NCBI GenBank assembly: GCA_036502345.1
Contig: DASXYT010000244.1
Location: forward strand, 1 to 18,514
Source of the DNA: DATEPR01 sp036502345
GTDB lineage: Bacteria; Actinomycetota; Actinomycetes; Mycobacteriales; Pseudonocardiaceae
Length of the DNA stretch: 18,514 nucleotides
Direction: 5' to 3'
Position numbers and translations under genes: made by a program. Positions 7,942 to 15,186 of the stretch are shown piece by piece. Every line of letters begins with the position of its first letter. Position 1 is the first letter of the stretch. A model generated the notes under the pieces. The model did no database searches, was not told the origin of the DNA, and saw only the letters and a list, made by a program, of their open reading frames with translations.

Positions 7942-8732
7942 CGGGCACCGGCCAGGTGGTCGGCGACCGTCTCGGCCAGCGCGGGCAGTTCGATCAGCGA
8001 CATGTGCCGCAGCGCGGGCAGCACCCGCAACGTGGCGCCGGGGATCGTGTCGTGCAGTTGGCGGGCCATGTCCGGGGGAGTGGCGTAGTCCTCCTCGCCG
8101 ACCAGGACCAGCGTCGGGGCGGTGATCGCGGGCAGCAGCTTGCGCACGTCCATCGCGCCGAACGCGCGACAGGCAGCCGCGTGCGCCTCGCTGTCGGTGG
8201 CCACGAAGATGTCCACGACGCGCTGCACGTCCTCGGGGTTGTTGTCCCGGAACGCGTCGGTGAACCACCGGTCCACCTGGAACGTCACCTGCTTCTCCCT
8301 GGGCACCGACACCGCCTTGTCGGCACGGTCGGCCCAGGTAGCGGGCGCTTTGTCGCCGTACCAGGCGGTCGTGTCGGCCAGCACCAGCGACCGCACCCGG
8401 TCCGGGTGCAGCCCGGCGAACGTCATCGCGACGCTGCCGCCCATCGACATGCCCAGCAGGTGCACCGACCCGATGGACAGCGTGTCCAGGGCCTGCCGCA
8501 GGTCATCGGCCATGTCCTGGATGGTGAAGCCGTCCCGGTCCCACGACGTGCCGCCGTGCCCACGCAGGTCGGGCGCGAACACCTGGTAGCGGTCGGCCAG
8601 CACCTCGGCCACCGGGGCCCACAGCTCACCGGCGGTGGCCAGCGGGTGCAGCAGCACCAGCGGCTCACCGGCACCCCACGTGGACATCGCCATCCGGCCC
8701 TGCCGGATCTGCACCAGCCGCCGGTCGCTCAT
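7938..8732 (-). CDS. Alpha/beta hydrolase, 3-oxoadipate enol-lactonase-like
   Basis: A 264-residue single-domain alpha/beta hydrolase with the complete triad: nucleophile S96 in GMSMGG, D215 in GEEDYATP and H243 in LRHM. DLRGHGGTSW (55-64) is the typical post-beta-4 motif, and LLHPLAT (27-33) supplies the oxyanion region. Overall layout resembles PcaD-type enol-lactone hydrolases and C-C bond hydrolases of aromatic catabolism, but this subfamily also includes many unassigned esterases. It overlaps the amidohydrolase gene by 4 bases upstream and the FAD-subunit gene by 4 bases downstream, with GGAG before its ATG. In this operon it probably acts on a ring-opened or lactone/amide intermediate of the same pathway. 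Confidence 0.92.
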   Translation of the reverse strand: MSDRRLVQIRQGRMAMSTWGAGEPLVLLHPLATAGELWAPVAEVLADRYQVFAPDLRGHGGTSWDRDGFTIQDMADDLRQALDTLSIGSVHLLGMSMGGSVAMTFAGLHPDRVRSLVLADTTAWYGDKAPATWADRADKAVSVPREKQVTFQVDRWFTDAFRDNNPEDVQRVVDIFVATDSEAHAAACRAFGAMDVRKLLPAITAPTLVLVGEEDYATPPDMARQLHDTIPGATLRVLPALRHMSLIELPALAETVADHLAGAR

Positions 8733-9745
8733 TCGCCGCTCCAGAACAGTGTTGCCGCGGTCCCGCCCAGGATCGCGTCTATGTCCGCGTCGGCGAGACC
8801 GGCGGCGCGCACGGTCTCCACCGGCGCCGGGTCGCCCAGCGCGAACGGGTAGTCGCTGCCCAGCAGCACATGGCCGGGGCTCGCCACCTCGGCCAGGAAC
8901 GCGATGGCCCTGCTGGACAGCGTCACGGTGTCGAAGTAGAGGTCGGGCAGGTAGTCGGACGGCTTGTCCCGCAGCAGCGGACCCGCGTGGGCCTCCTTCG
9001 TGCGGTAGCCACCGTCCAACCTGGTCGCCGCGTAGGGCAGGAACCCGCCGCCGTGCACCAGCACCAGCCGCAGGCCGGGGTGGCGGTCCAGCAGGCCGTG
9101 CAGGATCAGTTCGGTCACCGCGAGCGTGTTGTCCACCAGCCTGCCGTAGACGTTGCCCATCGTGCCCAGCGTGGTCAGGTCACCGGACGGGCCGCACGTC
9201 GGCGGGTGCAGCAGGATCGGCGCGCCCGACTCCTCGGCGGCCGTCCACAGTGGCTCCAGGCCGGGGTCGTGCAGCGCGATGCCGTTGACCGGGTTGGTGT
9301 TCAGCACCAGGCCGGCCAGTTCCGGGCGGACCAGCGCGGCCTGTAGGTCCTTTGCCGCCTGGTCGCCGTCGTCGATCGCCACGGTGGCCAGGCCGATCGC
9401 GTCACCGCCCGCTTCGGCCACGGTCTCGCACAGCGCGTCGTTGAGTCGCCGGGCCCACGAGCGGGCGTCCTCCGGGGACATCGTGCCGAACTGGATGTCC
9501 ATCCACGGGGAGAGCACCTGCCGGGTCACGCCGGTGCCGGCCAGCCACTTCCGTCGCGCGGGCGGCTCGGTCATCCTGGCGCCGATCGGCCGGGTCTCGC
9601 CAACCCCTGGCACCGTCACCGTCCAGCCGTCGTCGGTCTTGGTGGCGCTGAATCCGGCCGCAGGCGACGCGGCCAGCCCGGTGAGCAGCGTTCGCGGAAC
9701 CACGTGGGCGTGGACGTCGGTGACCGTGCTACTCACCCTTGTCAC
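8729..9745 (-). CDS. Amidohydrolase-2 family protein, ACMSD-like metal-dependent decarboxylase or hydrolase
   Basis: A 338-residue TIM-barrel protein of the amidohydrolase-2 (PF04909) type. Expected metal ligands and acid-base residues are visible: H12 and H14 in DVHAHVVP, H180 in LLHPP, H231 in LVHGGGF and D298 in GSDYPF. Their spacing closely follows aminocarboxymuconate-semialdehyde decarboxylase. This family contains nonoxidative decarboxylases of aromatic or ring-opened acids, and some hydrolases. The GTG start at 9745 is preceded by GAGGAAGG at suitable spacing. It is the first gene of the minus-strand catabolic operon. Decarboxylation is the most likely chemistry, but sequence alone does not separate it from hydrolysis. 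Confidence 0.9.
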   Translation of the reverse strand: MTRVSSTVTDVHAHVVPRTLLTGLAASPAAGFSATKTDDGWTVTVPGVGETRPIGARMTEPPARRKWLAGTGVTRQVLSPWMDIQFGTMSPEDARSWARRLNDALCETVAEAGGDAIGLATVAIDDGDQAAKDLQAALVRPELAGLVLNTNPVNGIALHDPGLEPLWTAAEESGAPILLHPPTCGPSGDLTTLGTMGNVYGRLVDNTLAVTELILHGLLDRHPGLRLVLVHGGGFLPYAATRLDGGYRTKEAHAGPLLRDKPSDYLPDLYFDTVTLSSRAIAFLAEVASPGHVLLGSDYPFALGDPAPVETVRAAGLADADIDAILGGTAATLFWSGE

Positions 9746-9765
9746 TCACCTTCCTCATCGACGGA

Positions 9766-9801
9766 TCTTCTGAGGCTAGGAGGGGTCGCACCGGCTGACC
9801 A
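9766..9801 (-). promoter_or_regulatory. Predicted promoter of the catabolic operon
   Basis: Read on the minus strand, TGGTCA (9796-9801, four of six matches to TTGACA) and TAGCCT (9773-9778, matching TANNNT) are separated by exactly 17 bases. Transcription would begin near 9766, leaving a leader of about 20 bases that includes the GAGGAAGG ribosome site of the amidohydrolase gene. The weak -35 suits an activator-dependent promoter. It is a consensus match, not evidence of activity. Confidence 0.5.
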
Positions 9802-9823
9802 GCGTCGTTTGCTGTTGTCAATG

Positions 9824-9838
9824 GTTAGCTCTCCTAAC
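9824..9838. promoter_or_regulatory. LysR-type operator candidate (GTTAG-N5-CTAAC)
   Basis: A perfect 5-bp-arm dyad, GTTAG CTCTC CTAAC, with the T-N11-A core typical of LysR-type binding sites. Its centre (9831) lies about 65 bases upstream of the predicted transcription start of the catabolic operon, the classic recognition position for LysR activators. It is in the spacer between that operon and the gene set that includes a LysR regulator. The rest of the 168-base spacer has a weak CTGGCA/TGACAT pair toward the UbiX gene and nothing else clear. Confidence 0.55.
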
Positions 9839-9913
9839 AGCACCGCGCTGGCATCTGTGTGGACGGCGTGATGACATGATCCGGCAAACGGAGTGCTGCG
9901 TCATGGAGGTGCG

Positions 9914-10537
9914 ATGTCGGACGGGCGGCGACGGCGGGTGGTCATCGCGATCACCGGGGCCAGCGGGGCGGCTTTCGGGCTGCGCATGCTGAGCTTGTTG
10001 CGCGACGCCGAGGACGTCGAGAGCCACCTCGTGGTGTCCAGGGCAGGCGCGGTGACGCTGCGCCACGAGTGTGACGTGAGCCTCGCCGAGGTGCGGGCGA
10101 TGGCCGATGTGAACTACCGGTCCAGCGACATCGGCGCCGCCATCGCGTCCGGCTCGTTCCCGGTGGATGCCATGGTCGTCGCCCCTTGCTCGATCAAGAC
10201 GCTGGCCGCGATCGCGATGAGCTACACCGACGATCTGGTCAGCAGGGCCGCCGACGTCTGTCTGAAGGAGGGCAGACCGCTGCTGCTGATGGTCCGCGAG
10301 ACCCCGCTGCACCTGGGCCACCTGCGCACGATGGTCGCGGCGACAGAAGCGGGAGCGATCATCGCGCCCCCGGTGCCGGCGTTCTATCCTCGACCGGAGT
10401 CCATCGATGCCATGATTGACCACTCGGCCCGCCGGGCGCTCGCGCGGGTGGGTCTGTCCGAGCTCGCACCGGCGGCATGGCAGGGTGAACTCAACGGGCG
10501 TGGTGATCACGCTCACGGGGTAGCGGACAGCGGATAG
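9914..10537 (+). CDS. ubiX: UbiX/Pad1-family flavin prenyltransferase
   Basis: A 207-residue flavoprotein. GASGAAFG (15-22) is the FMN-phosphate loop, APCSIKTLAAIA (90-101) the signature loop, RETPLHLGHL (128-137) and PAFYPRP (155-161) line the dimethylallyl-phosphate site. UbiX enzymes attach a prenyl group to FMN to make prenylated FMN, the cofactor of UbiD-family decarboxylases. The ATG at 9914 is chosen over an upstream in-frame ATG at 9893 because GGAGG sits at ideal spacing before it and the family begins here. A run of about 20 C-terminal residues rich in G, H and D goes beyond the conserved core. It diverges from the catabolic operon and precedes the LysR gene by 18 bases. No UbiD partner is encoded in the window. 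Confidence 0.92.
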   Translation: MSDGRRRRVVIAITGASGAAFGLRMLSLLRDAEDVESHLVVSRAGAVTLRHECDVSLAEVRAMADVNYRSSDIGAAIASGSFPVDAMVVAPCSIKTLAAIAMSYTDDLVSRAADVCLKEGRPLLLMVRETPLHLGHLRTMVAATEAGAIIAPPVPAFYPRPESIDAMIDHSARRALARVGLSELAPAAWQGELNGRGDHAHGVADSG

Positions 10538-10555
10538 TGGCCGGAAGGAATTCGG

Positions 10556-11464
10556 GTGCTGGAGGTACGGCGGCTGCGGATCTTCGCGGCGGTCGCTGAG
10601 CGCGGGTCCTTCACCGCGGCGGCGGAGGAGCTGTTCATGACCCATTCGGCCGTGTCCCAGCAGATGGCATTGCTGGAACGGCAACTGGGTGTGCAGCTGG
10701 TGATCCGCGGCCCGCGTGGTGTCGAGCTGACCGAACCGGGCAAGGTGCTCGCCGAGCGCAGCACCGTCCTGCTGGGCAGCATCGCCAACATCGAACGCGA
10801 GATGCGCGACCTCAAGGCCCAGCACGCGTGCGTCCGGCTCGGCGCGTTCCCCACCGCGGGCGCCGACCTCATCCCCAGGGTGGTCCGCGAGTACCAGAAG
10901 CGCTATGCCGACACCCGGATCGTGCTGCGTTCCGCGCACGCCGGTGACATGCCGGGCTGCCTGCGGGACGGGTCGATCCACCTCGGCCTGGTCTGGGACT
11001 ACGACTTCGCGCCACGCACCGTGCCCGCCGACGTCGAATGGATCCACCTGGCCGACGACCCGCTGTGCGTGCTGTTCCCGCCCGACCACCCACTGGCCGG
11101 CGAGTCCGAAGTGGAACTGGGCGAACTGGCGGGGGAGGAGTGGGTGGTGCGTGGCCACCGGCCGCCCTACGACGACGCGTTCACGGTGATGTGCCGGCTG
11201 GCCGGCTTCGAACCCAACATCGGGTTCGTCACCGACGACTACCCGTCGGCACAGGGCCTGGTCGCGGCCAGGATCGGCATCAGCACAGCGCCGCGGTTGT
11301 CGCTGGTCGCGCTGCATCCCGAGGTGGTCGCCGTGCCCATCGCCGACCCGGCACCGCACCGCAGGATCGCCGCGGTCCGGTTGCGCGGTGGCAACCAGCC
11401 GCCTGCCGCCCAGCAGATGCTGGACGTGCTGCAGGAGACGGAGCGTCCGCATGAGCATGAATGA
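10556..11464 (+). CDS. LysR-family transcriptional regulator
   Basis: A 302-residue LysR-type regulator. Residues 1-60 are the winged HTH (FAAVAERGSFTAAAEELFMTHSAVSQQMALLERQLG), 61-90 the linker helix, and from about 92 to 292 the periplasmic-binding-protein-like effector domain (VRLGAFPTAGADLIP begins it). The GTG at 10556 is preceded by GGAAGGAATTCGG. LysR proteins usually activate a divergent or adjacent operon when they bind a pathway metabolite. Here it sits in the unit that diverges from the Mo-hydroxylase operon, and a suitable T-N11-A dyad lies in the spacer, so it is the best candidate activator of that operon. Its end overlaps the GntR gene by 14 bases. Confidence 0.94.
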   Translation: MLEVRRLRIFAAVAERGSFTAAAEELFMTHSAVSQQMALLERQLGVQLVIRGPRGVELTEPGKVLAERSTVLLGSIANIEREMRDLKAQHACVRLGAFPTAGADLIPRVVREYQKRYADTRIVLRSAHAGDMPGCLRDGSIHLGLVWDYDFAPRTVPADVEWIHLADDPLCVLFPPDHPLAGESEVELGELAGEEWVVRGHRPPYDDAFTVMCRLAGFEPNIGFVTDDYPSAQGLVAARIGISTAPRLSLVALHPEVVAVPIADPAPHRRIAAVRLRGGNQPPAAQQMLDVLQETERPHEHE

Positions 11465-12266
11465 CCAGCTACAGGTGGACGACCTGCGGATAGAGCAGCA
11501 ACAGGTGGCAGAACGGCAGCAGTTCGACGGCCAGCCGAGGCCCACCGGCAGCGACGTGCTCGGCCGGATGCTGTGGGAGGGCCGCTCGGACACGTCTTTG
11601 GTGGACAAGATGGTCGAGGACCTGGCGATGCGCATCATCGACGGGCGCCTGCCACCCGGCTCGGACGTCAACTCCGTGGAACTGGCCCGCCGTTACGGCA
11701 GCAGTCGCACCCCGGTCCGCGAGGCGTTGCTGACCCTGCAACGCGAGGGCCTGGTCGACATCCCGGCCCGGCGCAGACCCAGGGTCACGCTGGTCACGCT
11801 GGCCCAGGTCCGCGAGATGTACGAGGTCCGGGCCAGCCTGCACGCGCTGGTCAGCGAATTGATCGTGCGGGCGGCACGGGACGACGGCCTGGCCGTGCTG
11901 CGCGGCTGGCACGACCAGTTGCGCACCGACGCCGAACACGGCGACGTCGAGGCCTACTTCTGGCACAACGTGGCGTTCCGGCAGGCCGAGGCAGAGATCG
12001 CCGGCAACCACCAGTTGACCCGGCTGCTGTCCACACTCGGCTTGCGCACGCTGCAACTGCGGCACCTGAGCCTGTCCTTCCCCGGCAGGCTGGACCGGTC
12101 CGTCGAGGACCACGAACGACTGCTCGCCGCCTACGCCGAACGGGACGCCCCGCTCGCCGTGGCGCTGACCAAGTCGATCATCATGGCCGGCTACCGCGCG
12201 ATCGAGGCATCCGGCTGGTCCGGCCTGGAGACCGACCCTCAGCCGACCGACGACAACGACATCTGA
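11451..12266 (+). CDS. GntR-family (FadR/FCD subfamily) transcriptional regulator
   Basis: A 271-residue regulator. After a polar N-terminal tail of about 47 residues rich in Gln and Asp, residues 48-113 form the GntR winged HTH (ELARRYGSSRTPVREALLTLQREGLV), and about 118-252 the all-helical FCD ligand domain, with H172 and H221 as possible metal ligands. FCD regulators commonly sense organic acids. The ATG at 11451, with GGAG seven bases upstream, overlaps the LysR gene by 14 bases, implying coupled translation. Two regulators in one transcription unit suggest two-input control of the divergent catabolic operon. The unusually long N-terminal tail has no recognisable fold. Confidence 0.92.
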   Translation: MSMNDQLQVDDLRIEQQQVAERQQFDGQPRPTGSDVLGRMLWEGRSDTSLVDKMVEDLAMRIIDGRLPPGSDVNSVELARRYGSSRTPVREALLTLQREGLVDIPARRRPRVTLVTLAQVREMYEVRASLHALVSELIVRAARDDGLAVLRGWHDQLRTDAEHGDVEAYFWHNVAFRQAEAEIAGNHQLTRLLSTLGLRTLQLRHLSLSFPGRLDRSVEDHERLLAAYAERDAPLAVALTKSIIMAGYRAIEASGWSGLETDPQPTDDNDI

Positions 12267-12273
12267 ACCTGCC

Positions 12274-13602
12274 TCAGTCCTGCTGGCCGGGGCGGCTGAC
12301 ACACAGCGGCTCCGGCACCGCGAACCACTGGTCCGGCCGGTCGACCACAGCTGCGGCCGAGCCCTCCTCCAGGACACGCGCGAAGCGCAACAGGAACGCG
12401 GCGATCCCGGCGGCGCCCTGCATCCACGACGTGTCCGGCGGCAGCAGCGGCGGGTCCTGCCGGTACTCGACGAACTGCCAGCGCGCCCCGGCCTCGTCCC
12501 GGATGGCGCGCTCGACCAGGGCGTCGGCCATCCTCCGCGCGCCGCGCTCCAGCACTTCCGCGTACTCGTCGTCCGGTGTGTCCTGCGCTGCGTCCAGCAG
12601 GATGTCGCCGACGCCCGCCGTGCCGCAGCACCGTCCGTCGTTGTCCCAGAAACCCGGGCGGAGCCGTTGCGGGACACCGGACGTCAGGACCGACCGCAGG
12701 CATCGCCGACGTAGCTCGCCGACCTCGTAGCCGCTGACCCGCTGGACACCGGCGCGGGCCAACGCGGCGAACAACTGGGACGTGCCGGCCGGGCCGTGGC
12801 ACCAGTTGTAGGTCACCGGCTCCACCTCCCGCAGCGACGCCGGCATGGTGTGCTCCACGACGAACCCGTCGTCCGCCGACGAGCCGACCGACACCAGGTG
12901 CTCGGCGCCCCGCACCGCGGCGGCCACGAAGTCCGGCCGCCCGATGGCGTGCCCGGAGATGGCCAGCGCGGTGGCCACGCCCGCGGTGCCGTGCGAGAAG
13001 TTCGGCAGGCTCGACCGGTATTCCGGCCACATCCGCCAGTCCAGCCCGCCGTCGGTCCGCTCGGCCGCCAACAGCAGCGCCTCGCCGCCGGTGGTCATGA
13101 TGTCGGCGGCCGCCTCACCGCCGGCCCAGGCGGCGGCCAGGATCACCCCGGCACTGCCCATCACGATGTCGGTCAGCGGAGCGCGTGAGTCGGGTCGGAT
13201 GTCGGACGTGGTCGCCCAGCCGGCCGGCGTGCGCAGTGCGGCCAGGCGGTCCATGACCACCTGTTCCCGCCCCGGCGCGAGCAGCCGCAGCGCGGTCACG
13301 TCACCGGCCAGACCGTCATACAGCGACGCTTCGAGGCGGACCTCTGCCTGCCGTGCCAGCCGCTCGACGATCCCGGCCACGAGAGGCCGCTCGGCGGCCG
13401 GTTCGCGGTACCGGCCGATCTCGACCAGAACCGGGGCCAGCCCGGCGATACCCCCGTACAGCGAATCGCGGTCCTCACCGGGCTTCGGCGGCCCGTCGTC
13501 CACCACCGCGGGCAGCCACGGCCCGTCGTCGTCGCGTACCTGGCTCAGCACCCAGGCCCAGGCGGCCTCACCTGTCTCGCGATACATCCCGCCGTCGGAC
13601 AC
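12274..13602 (-). CDS. Stand-alone LanC-like protein with CCG-type zinc site
   Basis: A 442-residue LanC-like alpha/alpha-barrel. All seven characteristic GxxG turns are visible, at residues about 50, 97, 149, 205, 270, 327 and 396. Zinc ligands align as C268 (YNWCHG), C325 and C326 (GRCCG), so the usual Cys-His pair is Cys-Cys. H204 (FSHG) and D145 (LTDIVMG) match the catalytic His and Asp of nisin cyclase. LanC enzymes add cysteine thiols to dehydroamino acids to make lanthionine rings; eukaryotic LANCL relatives add glutathione instead. No dehydratase or precursor peptide gene is nearby, so lanthipeptide making is not supported. The GTG at 13602 is used; an ATG at 13587 is possible and neither has a clear ribosome site. 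It follows the aldo/keto reductase gene by 15 bases and converges on the GntR gene with a 7-base gap. Confidence 0.88.
   Translation of the reverse strand: MSDGGMYRETGEAAWAWVLSQVRDDDGPWLPAVVDDGPPKPGEDRDSLYGGIAGLAPVLVEIGRYREPAAERPLVAGIVERLARQAEVRLEASLYDGLAGDVTALRLLAPGREQVVMDRLAALRTPAGWATTSDIRPDSRAPLTDIVMGSAGVILAAAWAGGEAAADIMTTGGEALLLAAERTDGGLDWRMWPEYRSSLPNFSHGTAGVATALAISGHAIGRPDFVAAAVRGAEHLVSVGSSADDGFVVEHTMPASLREVEPVTYNWCHGPAGTSQLFAALARAGVQRVSGYEVGELRRRCLRSVLTSGVPQRLRPGFWDNDGRCCGTAGVGDILLDAAQDTPDDEYAEVLERGARRMADALVERAIRDEAGARWQFVEYRQDPPLLPPDTSWMQGAAGIAAFLLRFARVLEEGSAAAVVDRPDQWFAVPEPLCVSRPGQQD
12286..12316 (+). terminator. Possible terminator hairpin for the LysR-GntR unit, inside the LanC-like gene end
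   Basis: Arms 12286-12298 and 12304-12316 can pair over 13 positions with one G-U pair and one mismatch around a 5-base loop (ACACA). It starts 20 bases after the GntR stop. No U tract follows, and high-GC coding DNA makes such hairpins by chance, so confidence is low. Confidence 0.3.
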
Positions 13603-13617
13603 GGCGCCACACTACAG

Positions 13618-14523
13618 TCACGGCCGGACATCGGTGATTGATTTGATTTCCGCCCGGCTCAGCTGGATTTCTTGTGCGGCAAGGTTTTCCCGGACGTGTT
13701 CGATGCTGGTGGTGCCCGGAATCGGCATGATCGCCGGCGACCGGGCCAGCAGCCAGGCGAGCGCGACTTGCGAGACCGTCACACCGTGCCGCGCTGCGAT
13801 CGGGGCCAGCACAGCACGGACCTGATCGGGACCGTCGGTGTCGGTCGGGTCACCAGGGGTGCTCAGCGACACCGGTTGCCACGGCGCGAACACGGCGCCT
13901 GCCTCGGCGGCGGCGTCCAGTAGCGGGGCCTGCTCGCGGGCGACGACGTTGTAGTGCGCGGTGACGGCGGCGATCTCGACGATGTCCCGCGCGGCCCGGA
14001 GTTGGTCCGGCGTCACGTTGGACAGGCCGATGTGCCGGATCAGACCCTGCTCGCGCAACTCGGCCAGCGTGCCGACCTGGTCGGCGAACGACGCGTCCTT
14101 CGCCCAGCCGCTGTGCAGGTAGTACAGGTCGATCCGCTCGACGCCCAGCCTGCGGGCACTCAATCGAACACACTGGCGCAGGTAGTTGGGGTTGCCGACG
14201 GCGTCGATCGACGAGCACTCCGGTCCACCACGCACGAAGCCGCCCTTGGTCGCGATCACCAGGTCGTCCGGGTAGGGGTGCAGTGCCTCGCGGATCAGCA
14301 GTTCGTTGGTGTGCGGGCCGTAGACGTCCGCCGTGTCGATCAGCGTCACGCCCGCGTCGACCGCCTGGCGCAGCAGCGCGATCCCGCCGTCCCGGTCGGG
14401 GTACTCGCCCCAGAGGTTGGTGCCGGTGAGCCGCATGGCGCCGTAGCCGACCCTGCCCACCCGTAGGTCGCCGCCGATGGTGATGGTCGCGTGTTCCGCC
14501 ACCTGTTCGCTGTAGCGCATCAT
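13618..14523 (-). CDS. Aldo/keto reductase
   Basis: A 301-residue (beta/alpha)8 NADPH-dependent oxidoreductase. The catalytic tetrad is D63, Y68 (DTADVYG), K93 (ATKGG) and H137 (YYLHSG), and the C-terminal IPGTTSIEHVRENL (about 268-281) binds the cofactor phosphate. It reduces a carbonyl compound or works in reverse; the substrate is unknown. Two ATGs in tandem (14523 and 14520) follow AAGGA; spacing favours the second by a little. It is first gene of a minus-strand pair with the LanC-like gene and diverges from a TetR gene across a 96-base spacer holding two dyads, so TetR repression is likely. Confidence 0.93.
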   Translation of the reverse strand: MMRYSEQVAEHATITIGGDLRVGRVGYGAMRLTGTNLWGEYPDRDGGIALLRQAVDAGVTLIDTADVYGPHTNELLIREALHPYPDDLVIATKGGFVRGGPECSSIDAVGNPNYLRQCVRLSARRLGVERIDLYYLHSGWAKDASFADQVGTLAELREQGLIRHIGLSNVTPDQLRAARDIVEIAAVTAHYNVVAREQAPLLDAAAEAGAVFAPWQPVSLSTPGDPTDTDGPDQVRAVLAPIAARHGVTVSQVALAWLLARSPAIMPIPGTTSIEHVRENLAAQEIQLSRAEIKSITDVRP

Positions 14524-14560
14524 GGTCCTTAGGTGCCGTACTGAACTGGAGAAGCCTCCG

Positions 14561-14594
14561 CTTCGACGTCGAAGTTACCGGAGGGCTCTCCGGT
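14561..14594. promoter_or_regulatory. Two adjacent dyads, candidate TetR operators
   Basis: A perfect 14-bp palindrome CTTCGACGTCGAAG (14561-14574) is followed after two bases by ACCGGAG-GGCT-CTCCGGT (14577-14594, 7-bp arms). Both lie in the 96-base spacer between the aldo/keto reductase and the divergent TetR gene, where TetR family repressors usually bind to control both directions. Which dyad is the operator cannot be told from sequence. Confidence 0.6.
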
Positions 14595-14619
14595 TGGCAA
14601 CTTGTGACGAGACGGAGGC

Positions 14620-15186
14620 ATGGTGGCGCAGAGGCAGACGGAGTCGTTGCGGGCCGACGCGCAGCACAACCGCGACCGCATTCTTGAGGTCGCGTTGGCA
14701 GCGCTCACCGAGTCGAACTCCGCCTCGCTGAACTCGATCGCCAAGAAGGCAGGCGTCGGGATCGGCACGCTCTACCGGCATTTCCCCACCCGCGAGGCGC
14801 TGGTGCTGGAGGTCTACCGACACGAGGTCCAGCAACTCGTCGCGGCAGCGCCTGCCCTGCTGGCGAGTCGACCGCCGGTCGAGGCACTTCGGACGTGGAT
14901 GGACCGGTTGGCGCTCTACGGCATGACCAAGGCAGGCCTCGCCGAAGCACTCAGCACCGCATCGACGCACGACGGCCTGGCCTCCGAGACGTACGACCCG
15001 GTGATCAGCGCGCTCTCGATGCTGTTGCGGGCGTGCGAGGAGGCCGGCACCGTGCGTGCCGGCCTGGACCCCGACGATGTGTTGCTGATGCTGGCTTTCC
15101 TGTGGCGGCTCGATCCCCACGGCGACTGGCAGCCGCGTGCCAGCAGATTGCTGGACCTGCTGATGAACGGCTTGTTGACGCGCTAG
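14620..15186 (+). CDS. TetR-family transcriptional regulator
   Basis: A 188-residue regulator of standard TetR length. The N-terminal helices 17-65 hold the HTH (LNSIAKKAGVGIGTLYRHFPTREALVLEVY), and the remainder is an all-helical ligand and dimer domain of the kind annotated as TetR C-terminal SbtR-like. The ATG at 14620 has GGAGG just upstream. It is divergent from the aldo/keto reductase-LanC pair and is the likely repressor of both that pair and itself. Its stop codon shares the four bases CTAG with the stop of the convergent XRE gene. Confidence 0.94.
   Translation: MVAQRQTESLRADAQHNRDRILEVALAALTESNSASLNSIAKKAGVGIGTLYRHFPTREALVLEVYRHEVQQLVAAAPALLASRPPVEALRTWMDRLALYGMTKAGLAEALSTASTHDGLASETYDPVISALSMLLRACEEAGTVRAGLDPDDVLLMLAFLWRLDPHGDWQPRASRLLDLLMNGLLTR

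Noticed and set aside
9818..11671. A 617-codon minus-strand open frame opposite UbiX and LysR
   Set aside because: Same GC-bias shadow; the plus-strand frames have clear family motifs and ribosome sites.
12274..14523. Lanthipeptide biosynthetic cluster
   Set aside because: There is only a LanC-like gene. No LanB, LanM or kinase-lyase gene, no precursor peptide with Ser/Thr/Cys-rich core and no peptide exporter is seen in the window.
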